Source: Diphasiastrum complanatum
Taxonomy: Eukaryota; Streptophyta; Lycopodiopsida; Lycopodiales; Lycopodiaceae
DNA length: 59,920 bases
Reading direction: 5' to 3'
Assembly: GCA_029204225.1 (NCBI GenBank)
Contig: MU833182.1
Location: forward strand, 1 to 59,920
The translations under genes and the position numbers were made by a program. How positions within the stretch are numbered: position 1 is the stretch's first letter; each line of letters begins with the position of its first letter. Under the pieces are notes generated by a model. The model was not told the DNA's origin. It was given only the letters and a program-made list of their open reading frames with translations, and did no database searches. This document shows positions 42,571 to 52,599 of the stretch, piece by piece.

Positions 42571-44956
42571 CTTGTGAGGGAGTGATAGAACTGTGATTAT
42601 AAGTTCATTTGTTGGATTAGAAATCAAATTTGAGTGAAACACTACAAGTGTGAGACCTTTGTGAGTTTCAAGTCAATCAAATCTATTTCTTGTTTGTAGA
42701 AGTCACTAGTAAGATGGGATCTGCTGGAGCATACGTCTAGAAGCTAGTGAGAGGTTGAATTCTATAAATTATGCTATTTGGAAGGTTAGAATGGAGTCAC
42801 TCTTGGTGCTCCAAGACCTTTATGAGTTCTTGATTGAAGATGAAGATGAACCTCTAGGTGCACAGGAGTTAGCTAGATACAAGAAGAGATCTAGGCTTGC
42901 ACTTCATTGTGTGAAGATGAATGTGAGCAATGATTTGTTGAGAGAAGTATCAGCTTGTACTAATGCTAAAGAGGCTTGGGAGTCTTTAAAATCAATCTAT
43001 GAGTCTAGCAACACTTCTAGAGTTCTTATGCTTAGAAATCAAATTTTGCAAAGCATGAGGAGAAGTGAGGAGAGTGCACAGGATTATGTACTCAAAATCA
43101 AGTCTCTAAATAGGGAGTTGGCTTCCATTGGAGAGAAGATTCATGATGGAGAGCTTGTACAAATTGTCCTTAATGGTCTAGGAGATGACTTTGCAAATTT
43201 GGTCCAAAGTTTTGCCATCCAAGACACTTTGCCAACTATAGAAAAACTTCACAGTGTATTAGTGGCTGAAGAGTGTAGGATGCTCCATGCAAAATCTAGG
43301 ATGAGTTCCTTGTCTTTGCAGGATGGTGATGAGAAAGCCAATTTCTCAGTCAAGGGCAAAAAGAAGACCAATGGAAAGAAGAAGCATTCAAAGGAGGCCA
43401 AAGAAGAGGATGATGCATCAAGCTCAAAGGACAAGTCAAAGCAAAAAAGCTTCTTTTGTGGAAGGAAGGGGCATTATGCATCTGAATGCTACAAGAGGCT
43501 AAGAGCACAAGTGGAGGAGGACACACAAGGAAACCTTGCAAAGGAGGAGGAGGATGATGAAGTAGATGTATTCTTGATGGCATCTACATCCTCACCAACA
43601 AGCAATAGCAATTCAAGAGACAATTGGTGGATCGACAATGGGACTAGCTCCCACATGTCTTGTGAAAAGGACTTTTTCTCAAACTTACACTCTTTCAATG
43701 CTGCTAAAAAGTTTGTCTTTACTGCAAACGATGAAGAGTGTAGGATAGATGGTGTTGGTACCATCTCTTTGTGTCTAGAATCCTCAAAATGCATGGATCT
43801 AGAAAATGTCCTTTATGTACCATCAATCGCCAAGAACATGCTTAGTGTTGGTTTACTCTTAGAAAGTGGTTTGGATGTCCACTTTAAGCATGGTGTTTGT
43901 TTCATCTTGAAGAATGATGTTTGCATTGCAAATGGATTTAAACATGGAAGATTGTTTAAGTTGGAAGCTAGTGTTGCTTTTGAAAGAATGAGCTTGGCAA
44001 AGGAGGAGATCACTCAAGAGGAGATCTTGGCAAAGTGTGATCTTGCTTGCATCGAGGAGGAGCATCAAAAGGAGGAAGATCTTGAGGATCAGCCTCAAAG
44101 CATGAGAGTTCCAAGGGAGTCCTCAATGACAATGGCCGAGTCATCAAATTGCATGCAAATTGTCCATTCAAGTGTGCATCTTGCAAGGGTGGTGAGCATT
44201 GGAGAGTCTACTATCTTTGAATACTTTTTGGAAAGCAGTAGTAGACATGAGGTGACTTGTTTCTTACCTTTAAGATTCATGGTGTTTATTACTTTGTATG
44301 ACAAGACAATGAAATGGGCTGTTTTGAAATCTACATTTGTTGTTGATAAAGCAATTTCATTGGATAACTATTTTTGTAATAGTTTGAATAGAGTCATAAA
44401 AGATGAAAGATCATTTGCTTTGGAAATCTTTGTGTTCACATGCTTTGTGCATGATCATTCCAATGTAAGGACCAAAGATTATCCTATTTCAATGATAGGA
44501 ATAATGGTAGTGTTTTGCTCTTCAAGTAGAGATTGTAGAATCTACTTGTTTTTGACCAAAGAATTTGTCAATGGTGGAAATGTGATCTTTCAAGAGTGGA
44601 AGATTTGTAAACTTGAAGAAGCACCTTTGGATCAACACCTTATTCAATTCATTGATGTTTTGGAGTCAAGTCAAGTGGAGGATCAAGCTCAAGACCCGAG
44701 GACTCCAAGAAGAATCTTGAGTATCAAGATGGAGCCATCTAGACTCAATCATATGGATCAAGCAAGACAAGTTGTCTTTGGCAACATTATTTATGCACTT
44801 AATATTTTAATTGATGTATCTTCAAGTGCACAAAATGCCTTGGAATCCATGGCTTGGCATGATGTTTAGTTTTGAAGTGTGCTACATGTATATAGACACA
44901 TTTATGGAACATCTTGTAAGGGATCCTCTAAGAGGTGGTGAAAGATCCTTCATGGA
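42571..44956 (+). mobile_element. Element D: A-type interior attached to a B/C-type LTR
   Basis: From 42572 the sequence follows element A from its position 6214 (second leader repeat) through gag, protease, degenerate integrase and 3' region to the codons GAAAGATCCTTCATGGA. It then breaks at 44956 into a minus-strand copia RT. Identity with A is high, roughly 95% or more by eye. No 3' LTR remains. Confidence 0.92.
42755..44869 (+). CDS. Copia gag-protease-degenerate integrase ORF (D), 704 codons
   Basis: This is the longest single open frame of the A/D family. Compared with A, a one-base loss just after the original start makes that start end after eight codons, so the open frame begins at an internal Met (MNSINYAIWKVRMES). 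The zinc knuckle has lost its first Cys (SFFCGRKGHYASEC). The protease active site reads WIDNGTSSHM in place of WIDSGASSHM, so protease is probably dead. The integrase-derived region (HSSVH in place of HSDVH) runs without a stop into the FTCFVHD, VIFQEW and TPRRIL segments, which A has in a shifted frame. RT and RNase H are absent. It ends in ALESMAWHDV. Confidence 0.85.
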   Translation: MNSINYAIWKVRMESLLVLQDLYEFLIEDEDEPLGAQELARYKKRSRLALHCVKMNVSNDLLREVSACTNAKEAWESLKSIYESSNTSRVLMLRNQILQSMRRSEESAQDYVLKIKSLNRELASIGEKIHDGELVQIVLNGLGDDFANLVQSFAIQDTLPTIEKLHSVLVAEECRMLHAKSRMSSLSLQDGDEKANFSVKGKKKTNGKKKHSKEAKEEDDASSSKDKSKQKSFFCGRKGHYASECYKRLRAQVEEDTQGNLAKEEEDDEVDVFLMASTSSPTSNSNSRDNWWIDNGTSSHMSCEKDFFSNLHSFNAAKKFVFTANDEECRIDGVGTISLCLESSKCMDLENVLYVPSIAKNMLSVGLLLESGLDVHFKHGVCFILKNDVCIANGFKHGRLFKLEASVAFERMSLAKEEITQEEILAKCDLACIEEEHQKEEDLEDQPQSMRVPRESSMTMAESSNCMQIVHSSVHLARVVSIGESTIFEYFLESSSRHEVTCFLPLRFMVFITLYDKTMKWAVLKSTFVVDKAISLDNYFCNSLNRVIKDERSFALEIFVFTCFVHDHSNVRTKDYPISMIGIMVVFCSSSRDCRIYLFLTKEFVNGGNVIFQEWKICKLEEAPLDQHLIQFIDVLESSQVEDQAQDPRTPRRILSIKMEPSRLNHMDQARQVVFGNIIYALNILIDVSSSAQNALESMAWHDV

Positions 44957-45375
44957 TTCCTTTCAATTTGCAAGCCAAGGTAACACTTGGCTTCTCCTAG
45001 GTCCATGATCTCGAAATGTTTCAAGATGTCTTCCTTCACTTCAGCAATCAGCTGCTCACTCTTGCAAAGTATCAGAGTGTTGTCCACATACACAGCCACA
45101 ATGATGATCTGCCCATCTATAACTCTAACATACACATTGAAATCAGCCAACACTGGCTTGACTCCTAATGATTTCAGGGCTTGATCTTTCTTTTTGTACC
45201 ATTGTCGAGCTGACTGTTTCAGACCGTAGATATTTCTATGCATTTTGCATGCATAATCAGGAAGTGAATTCGAGACAAATCCTGGGAATTGATCCATGTA
45301 GACCTCTTTGCCTAACTTGCCATGCAAGGACGTTGTCTTCTCATCGATTTGGCACTCGAATGGGAAGCGACTCAA
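44957..45375 (-). pseudogene. Copia RT fragment, element E
   Basis: Read leftwards: SLHGKLGKEVYMDQFPGF, MHRNIYGLKQSARQWY, AVYVDNTLILC, then FEIMDLGEAKCYLGLQIERN at the break with D. The catalytic YVDD reads YVDN, which should abolish polymerase activity. The lineage differs from B (closer to the Tork/TAR style by the LHG-LEE motif). The RT N-terminal fingers are missing. Confidence 0.88.
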
Positions 45376-45394
45376 AACTCTTCGTTTTCGTGTT

Positions 45395-45813
45395 TATCTT
45401 CTGCTCCCTCTATCACTGGTGGCAGGTCATAGTACTGTCTCTCCAGAACTTCATACTGACAGGATCGTCATTGACCATTGTCCTGCTTTCATCAAATTTG
45501 ACATCTCTCATTGTTTTCACAGTGTTCGTGTCTGGCATGTAGACCTTGTAGTATGACGAGTTGTTGTCATAATCTACCAGAAATCTCTGTTCAACTTTCT
45601 CATCAAGCTTCTTTTGAAGCTTATCAGAAATATGTGCATAAGTTGCACAGCCAAAGATTCTGATGCGAGACAGGTTGGGCTTTCTACCCCACCATAACTC
45701 GTGTGGTGTCGTGTGAGGGACACCAGACTTCCCTATCCTGTTCTGGATGTATGCGGCTGTAGCTACTGCTTCAGCCCACAGTACCCTTGGAGCCTTCGAG
45801 TAGTGTTGTAAAG
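45395..45813 (-). pseudogene. Copia integrase C-terminal part, element E
   Basis: It reads RVLWAEAVATAAYIQNRIG, GVPHTTPHELWWGRKP, RIFGCATYAHI, the VYMPDT and VKFDESRTM segments, and ends near 45395. It joins at 45813 to an Ala/Pro/Gly-rich frame that is not integrase. The RT starts about 20 bases further on with its first 90 or so residues missing. Confidence 0.85.
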
Positions 45814-45960
45814 CCACCTTTACAAGCTTTACTTCCGGCGCCACTGGCGGCAGCATTGTCCTCGGTGCCAGCAGTGCCCCTGCTACTCCCGGCGCCAACG
45901 GCACCGGCGCCACTGTGACCAGAATCCAACCGGCGCCAAGTTCCTATGGCTGAAAATCTT
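45814..45960 (-). pseudogene. GC-rich Ala/Pro coding scrap, possibly gag N-terminus of E
   Basis: The minus frame reads VPLAPGVAGALLAPRTMLPP then EVKLVKV, fused in frame to the integrase tail. Copia gags often begin with such a run before a PKVKLVKFDG-like segment, so a gag start joined to integrase by deletion fits. GGCGCC repeats explain the high GC. Uncertain. Confidence 0.4.
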
Positions 45961-46240
45961 TGATTGGTTCTAGCGAAGTCCAGAGAGCTCAGATCGATGT
46001 GCAATCACCTCACACGATCTAGGCATGATTAAAGGAAACCTGGGTATCAATAAAATCTAGAGAGAGAAAATGACTTTCTAGAGAGAGAAAATCCTAGAGA
46101 GAGAAAAACTACACTTCTTGTTTTGACTGTGAGGGTTTCAAGGGTACTTGTTAATCTACCTAGCCAATTGCTATCTATTCCAAAATTTATCACCTATCTG
46201 TGCTAAGGGGGGTGGTACAAGCTACTCCTTCCTAAACTAT
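45961..46240. other. Leader or LTR-like sequence between E and K
   Basis: It contains three nearly identical CTAGAGAGAGAAAA units near 46050-46110. It may be part of the LTR or leader of element E. No edges were found. Confidence 0.35.
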
Positions 46241-49010
46241 CTAACGAGGTGTTGACGGTACATCTTGAGGTAAAGAAGATGACGTGGATGGTGGTTCTGG
46301 CACATCTCTGAGTTCAACATCAGTGGAATAGTAGCGACACAACCTGCTGCCATTAATGGGCATGTCTAGCAAATTGCCTTGCAGGTCGGCGAGTATCACT
46401 GCGCCATTAGGCCGGATCTCTACTACTCTATATGGTCCTTCTCTCTGAAACTTAAGCTTGTCTTTGTGAGCCTTGGCATTGTATAACTATGCCAATTCTC
46501 CCTTGATAAGATCCTTGGTTTTGATATTGCGATCATGCCAAGCCTTTCGTTGTTGTTTTTCTATAGCTAGGGCATGAAGCACTAGGAAGAGAGTCTCATG
46601 AAGTTGAAGAAGGTTTTCCAATCTCCTCTTGGTTGATTCCTTTGTACTAAGCCATTTTGACAATGGCAACTCTCAGATTTGGAACAACAAACTCAGCATG
46701 CATTACGGCATCCTGTTCATACACCATCTGAAATGGGGTTTGTCCAGTACTAACTTTGAATGTGGTTCTGAAAGCCCATAGAGCTGTGTGAAGCTTGTGT
46801 TCCCAATCAGACCGAAGGATCTTGTTTGATGATTCTGCCTATCCGTTACAATGCGAGTAATAGGGGGTACTCTCCCTATGGACAACCAGATAAGAGGATT
46901 AGTGATAGCCTCGTTTAGGAAATGCGTTCCACGATCACTCACGAGTTCTAATGAGCACCCTTAATGGACTGAGATGTTCTCATACAGGAACTTGGCAGTG
47001 GAGTTAGCATCAGCTTTCCTCACCGCCTTGGCTTCCATCCATTTGGTCAAGTAGTCAGTGGTTACAATTATATATCAAGCTTGCAAGCCACGGGCTGCAG
47101 GACAAATAGGGCCGACATAGTCAGTGCCCCATTTCTCAAATGACATCTAAGCCAAAATGGGTTGTAACGACATTCTATCCTTTCCCTGGGTTCAGTTGAG
47201 AACCGTTGGCACACATCACACCTTTTGACCTGTAGTGAATGTCTCTGAACAACGTGGGCCACCATAGGCCGTGTTGAAGCACTTTTCTACTGGTAGCTTT
47301 GGCAACAAAATGCCCTCCTCCTATTCCCTCATGGGCGATGCACACCACTTGGGACACTTCGTGCAATAGGACACAGTGGCGTATAATTCCATCGTTACAA
47401 ATGTGATACAACTGTCCTAAGTTGCTCATCTCAGGGGGAGGACGTCCCAACATAAGATATCCTAATATGGCAGCCCACTCAGGAACAACGTCGACATGGA
47501 ATAGTATTGCGTCAGGAAGTTCTCATCAACCCCTCCTACTCTCAAGAACATTTCGGATCCTTGAGAGGTGATCGGCCAGATAGTGTTGTTTTCCCTTGCG
47601 AACGATGATTTTAAAGTCGAATTCTTGAAGAAGCAGTAGCCATCGGGTGATCCGTGTGCAAGATTCAACTAGTTTGATCATATTTGCTATATTTCCATAT
47701 TTGGCATATTGAGGCCAACTTTGTTTTTAGACTTAGAAATTGAATTTTCAAAGTTTCAATTTTCTTTTCACTGCAGATATCTTGCAGCGGTTCCTGGGGT
47801 ATAGCCTTTAGGCTCATCATAAAAAGTGAAACAAAATTTTGATGGCCCTCGCTAGATTCTTCGTTGGTCGCTCTAATCTCTTGATCGAGGTATTGTCTTC
47901 ATTGGAAAATGGATCGACAGTTGACCTTTGCTTGGAGAATTGCTCATCTGATGAAATGTCAAATTGAAAACAATCGATCATGGCTAGGGCATCGGTCTAG
48001 TTTAACACATCGGTTTGCGAATCATCATGTATGACGATCCTCCTCCAACGACGTCCATCGTCTGATTCTTCGTCAGAGTGGATGGTGGTAGCAGAGCTTG
48101 AAACCATGGCTCTTTGGTCGGTCGATTTTGTAATCTAAGTATCAGGGTCGATCTTAACGACTAAATCACGATTCTGCAACATGATACGATTCTGTTCCCA
48201 GTCATGAACTGCTTGTGACGTTCGGAGCCACGGTCTACCTAGCAGGACGCTAGAGGATTGGGGAGAATCAGGCATGAAATGAATTTCGACTACCTTGGTA
48301 TGCACATCATTGGCTATGCCTAAGGGCTTCACACTAGACTGGTCAGCGAGTCTGATTGTAAAAGGAGCTCATACCATGCGAGTAAGACCCTATTCGTGAT
48401 AAAGCTTGGAGGAAATGATGTTCACTCCGGATCCTCCATCGACTATGGCTGACTCTTTTGGAAATCCACGATGCCTGATTGGGATGGTCACATGTTTGGC
48501 ATCCTTTTCCCAACCCACACCTACTTGGTAGACTACTTGTAATTTCTCTACTTTTTCATCTGGCACCAAATTTGTAGGGTGCACTTCTAGTTTTTCACTG
48601 TCTGGTTCATCTATATAAGTCTTCAATCCTTCCTAAAGGGTTGGATGCCTCTTGAGTAAGGTGTCTAAGGGCATTCTAACATCACTGCTCAGCAGATCGA
48701 CTAGGACAGCGGTGCGATCTTTTTTCTCTTTCTTGCTACGGAAAGGGACTTCGAAACCAGAATGCTCATTTGCATTCTGTTCGGTCTCACGAATGAACTA
48801 TAGTAACCTAGGATTCACTAGGGAGCGAGGGGAAGTGGTGGGCTGTTGATCATTAGCACCATCAGGCTGATGTTGATCATGCTCTCAGACTACTTCTCTA
48901 GCCTAATCTAGGGCTTGGGCTTCTTTCACCCACTCTTTCATTCTCCTAAAGCTATATTGCTCAACTGTGGGGTTAAGGTACTCTCCTATGTATAAAGAAC
49001 ATGAAGAACC
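46241..49010 (-). pseudogene. Ty3/gypsy polyprotein remnant, element K (RT deleted)
   Basis: Read leftwards: gag tail (about 49000-48640), aspartic protease 48626-48135 (ESAIVDGGSGVNIIS; SVLLGRPWLRTSQAVHD), an acidic linker to about 47900, then no RT, then the RNase H end (WLLLLQEFDFKIIVRKGK, ADHLSR; about 47680-47540). Integrase follows: zinc finger (47453-47175; CHEG-type region, CDVCQRF), core (SDRGTHFLNEAI, AESSNKILRSDWEHKLHTAL) and C-terminus (KAWHDRNIKTKDLIKGELAL, then YSTDVELRDVPEP), stopping at 46241. The gypsy order, RNase H before integrase, is clear. The protease Asp is in DGGSG. Many frameshifts and stops are present. Confidence 0.85.
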
Positions 49011-49077
49011 ACTAGCAAGACTAGTGGTAGCAGACTTGGATGGCTCTTTTTCTTTTCTCTTTTGGGCTCTCGTTTAG

Positions 49078-49330
49078 ATGAATACTAGCATCGTAGATGC
49101 CTTGGGCTCTACTACCACACTCAAAGTTATTGCGGATGGAGTAAGGGAGCCCAATATTAAGTTGTACAGGCTGAATGCTACAATCAAGGGGCAACATGGA
49201 CTCATATCGTCCATTCCATCGCAAACTGAGTTGTGGCATAAGAGTCTTGGTCACTTGAACTTGGGAAGCCTCAATTTGATGAGAAGATTGGAGATGGTAA
49301 CAGGATTGCCTACCATAGAAGACCACTTGA
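49078..49330 (+). pseudogene. Copia GAG-pre-integrase scrap
   Basis: It reads NIKLYRLNATIKGQHGL and ELWHKSLGHLNLGSLNLM, the HHCC region that precedes copia integrase. It is cut on both sides and opposite in strand to gypsy K. Confidence 0.75.
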
Positions 49331-49429
49331 GATCGATGAGCTACCTCATCCACCAAAGATGCACAAAGAAGAGCCTCTACTAAACCAACATAGTGCCTAG
49401 GGACTGGCACTACTTCAGGTCGTGGGTCT

Positions 49430-50032
49430 TGTTGGGGGTATTCCCACCATGCGTGTAAATAAATAAAAACCCAATTTGAGTAGAAATAGTTGTGAGGGTC
49501 ATGGCATCCTACGTGTATAAGCCCATGGCCCCTGAGCACTTGTAAATAAATATTTTTAGCAATAAACTTGACTTTGGGCCATGTAATTAAAATAATATTA
49601 GAAGGCAAAAGTTAAGCTTAAGCTAAGTTACTAGGTTTTTGGGATTAGTCAAAAGTCAAATGGTGGTAGGTGGGGTGTGTTTCTTCCTACACCATAGATT
49701 CATTTGTGTTATTTGTGGATGGTGTGGATTACAATCCCATCTTTTGCAAGTAGCCAATAGGAAGCAAGGGCGAGGGCAACCCCAAAGATTAAAAGACACC
49801 ATTTGTAACCCATTTCCATGCTTAATAGAGAGGAGGAGACCCTACTATTTTGAGAGCTCAAGCATCCTCATTTGCTAATCAATCTTGCTTATGCTCTTGT
49901 TATGTTTTGCTTGTTGTTTCTAGCTTCCATGTTTTTGCTTTGTGCTAGTTAAGGTTTCTCCATAATCAATGACATTGAGCATTTGAACTAACCTCCATCT
50001 CTAACACCCCCCCCCCCCGCCCCCCCCCCCCC

Positions 50033-50093
<61 letters not shown>

Positions 50094-50100
50094 TCGTTCT
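49430..50100 (+). repeat. LTR-like repeat L1
   Basis: It begins TGTTGGGGGTATTCCC after CGTGGGTCT. It shares its start, the CCTACGTGTATAAG segment (here near 49510) and a downstream TC array with the repeat at 54688, but is well diverged. The end is estimated at the TC array. Confidence 0.5.
50007..50098. repeat. C homopolymer and (CT)n
   Basis: A run of C from 50007 to 50043 with a single G, then a CT array to about 50098. Assembly errors are likely in such a run. Confidence 0.95.
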
Positions 50101-51880
50101 CTATTCACCCTGTATCAAAATGAATGCACATGGTTAGAGTTAGGGGAAGTAGTGTTAAAGTGGAGTAGAGTTAGAAAAAAGAGTAGAATGCATCTAAATC
50201 TAGCAACTTGATATAGTTAGGTACCTATCTAGTGTTCTAGCCCTCTTTGATAGGCGGAAGGGCTACTCACCAACTGAACTACACATTCTACAATCTTATA
50301 TGTTGTCTCCTGAGAACTTTTCAATCGAAATATGGATTATTTTTTTTTAACGGGGAGAAGAAAAGATAGGAATAAGACTTTTGAGGAATCAACCAGTTGC
50401 ATAGATTTTTAAAAAACTCCAGTATGTGTGCAAAGGTAGAACTATCCAATTGAGATAAAGGAACTTTCTAAGTGATTATTTTGGATAATTTGGAACTAGA
50501 GGAGTTTTGGGGATATTGAGTTGTGAGATATTCATGAATATGGGAAGTAGTGGTAAAGATTAAATCAAGGTTCATTGATTGTTACCAAGTACCATTTTGT
50601 TATGGATTGGATCAGAGAAATAAAGCTTTATTTTTAAATTTATGTCCAAAGATGTTTGTATAAGTTAGACTAATCTTGGTTTGTACACTTAGATCTGATG
50701 TAGGTTGATGGGTAGAAGAAATTTTATCAGTAAGAGTTAGATGGTTGGAAAACTTGTGATGTGGAATTACTCACTTCAAAGATTTCCCAAATATGTTATT
50801 TACTCATGAGAAATAGAGTTTGGTTGTAGTTGAATTGCAAGATTCTCAGTGATTATGTGAGTAACATATGTGGATTATGGCTGCCAGTTGATAGCCTATG
50901 TTTATGTATAGGAACATAGTTGGATATGTTGTTGTATGTGCATCTTAATCTTGTGGATCTACTACGTGTTTCCTATGTACTGAGATTATATCGTATACTT
51001 AAACTAGTCAAAGTGCATAATGTGTGGAACAGTTACTTGCAGGTTAATGGTTCTTTCTATGGAAAGGATAATTCATTAACTTAATGATGGTTTGGAAGAG
51101 GATCTAAATGTGGTGTTATACTAGTCGACAGTTAGACATTCAAGATTTTTGAATCATTTACATTTGAGTTGAGCAAATGGATTACTCTTGTTTAAAACTT
51201 GATTGGTTGAATAAGCAGTGCGAAGAGAATTCACCAAGAACTATTTATTTTGATCTATATTGCTTATAAGACACATGATTAGTGAGTCATCTGGATTCAT
51301 TTATGAGAGTTGTGTGCATAAAATATAGAAGATTCTTGATACATAATATTTCTTGATGGAAAAATCTCCTAATTTATTGATTGTATCCTAGAGAGCTCAT
51401 ATTGGATGACAGAGTCTAACTAATATCAAGCATAACCACTGAATTCAGTTGGAATTCAGCAAAACTTTGTAATATCTAGATGTTGTTCTAGGTAATTGTA
51501 TAAAGTTTATATTGTTAAAGGTGGATGTTATAATGGTCTTTAGTTCCTTGGTTGATTGTAGAATTTGGAACTCATAATCTGGGTATGAATCGGGTTGGAA
51601 GAATATTCTTGGAATCCAATAATTTTCTTTGTGGAAAAGATTCAAAAAAATTTTAATATTTCCTAGGTGTATGTTGTGGATATACTCTAGTATCTTTTAA
51701 TGATCATATGATTTTGGAATCCTATAGATTATGATTGACGAATCATAAGATTTAGAATCTTATGATTGAGGAATCATAAATGGATACTTAGTGGACATTA
51801 GAAGATTATATGAGAATATGATGATTTTTAAGATAGTGTTTAATTCTTGATCAATTGGGAAAGTTAAGGATTTAGATCTG
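50101..51880. other. No gene seen
   Basis: AT-rich sequence between L1 and the coding remnant at 51885. It contains a weak tRNA-like A-box match (minus, about 50285-50230) and a perfect hairpin at 51741-51767. Confidence 0.45.
51741..51767. repeat. Perfect hairpin, 12-bp arms, 3-base loop
   Basis: AATCATAAGATT, TAG, AATCTTATGATT. Partial copies of the arm (GAATCATAA, ATTATGATT) flank it on both sides. Confidence 0.9.
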
Positions 51881-51884
51881 TTAT

Positions 51885-52320
51885 TTGAACTCTAAATTTT
51901 TTTACTTTTGTACATACTTGAGATTATGTGAATCTCACCTGTTGGGAAAAAAGAGATTGAGGTCCATTCAAGAATTTTATTTTGGTTTGGACCTTGATGG
52001 TCAAGACATCTATTTGTCAACATGTATAGTCCCTTGCTTGAACAAACAATTTGAATATAGCCTGAATAACATGTTTGTTTGTCATAAAGCATTTCAGGTT
52101 GCTCTTAGTCTGGGTAATAATCGTTTGCATCATATTGCATATCATATTAAGAAAGCCGGATATATCAGAATGCCTCTTTAAAATATTGGTCTCATTGCCC
52201 AGCATGCTCTATCGTGGATGGAAAGACATTTTTGTCCTCATTGTGAAGTTATGCCTACAACTAGCAGACTTCATTTGGTAGACAATTTTTCAAGATTACA
52301 AGAGTGTGAAAATCTCATTT
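51885..52320 (+). pseudogene. Unassigned coding remnant (possible transposon gene)
   Basis: The frame reads CIVPCLNKQFEYSLNNMFVC, HKAFQVALSLGNNRLHHIAY and, after a stop, HALSWMERHFCPHCEVMPTT. The pattern C-x-x-AF...L...RL...H followed by a W...H...MPTT block resembles transposon-associated proteins found in several eukaryotes. I cannot name the family. It ends near 52340. Confidence 0.35.
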
Positions 52321-52599
52321 CAACAATGTCACGATTCCTAGAAAAGTGAGAATGGGTCAGTGCCCTTTGCCAAAAAAAACCTACATAAGTGCTTTTCCAA
52401 TTGTCATCCCTCATCATAAGACTTTTGCTGGAGGGGCATAATTGAATTTATTTATAAAATCTACCCTTTCCCAAACCGTGAATATTCTAAACGAAGGAAT
52501 TATTTCTGCTTTATTCATCATGTCTTTTCCTCTTCCATCTCCTCATCATCAATTCCCTCATAGACATTTCAAAAACTGCATCTCACAATCTCTCTCTCG

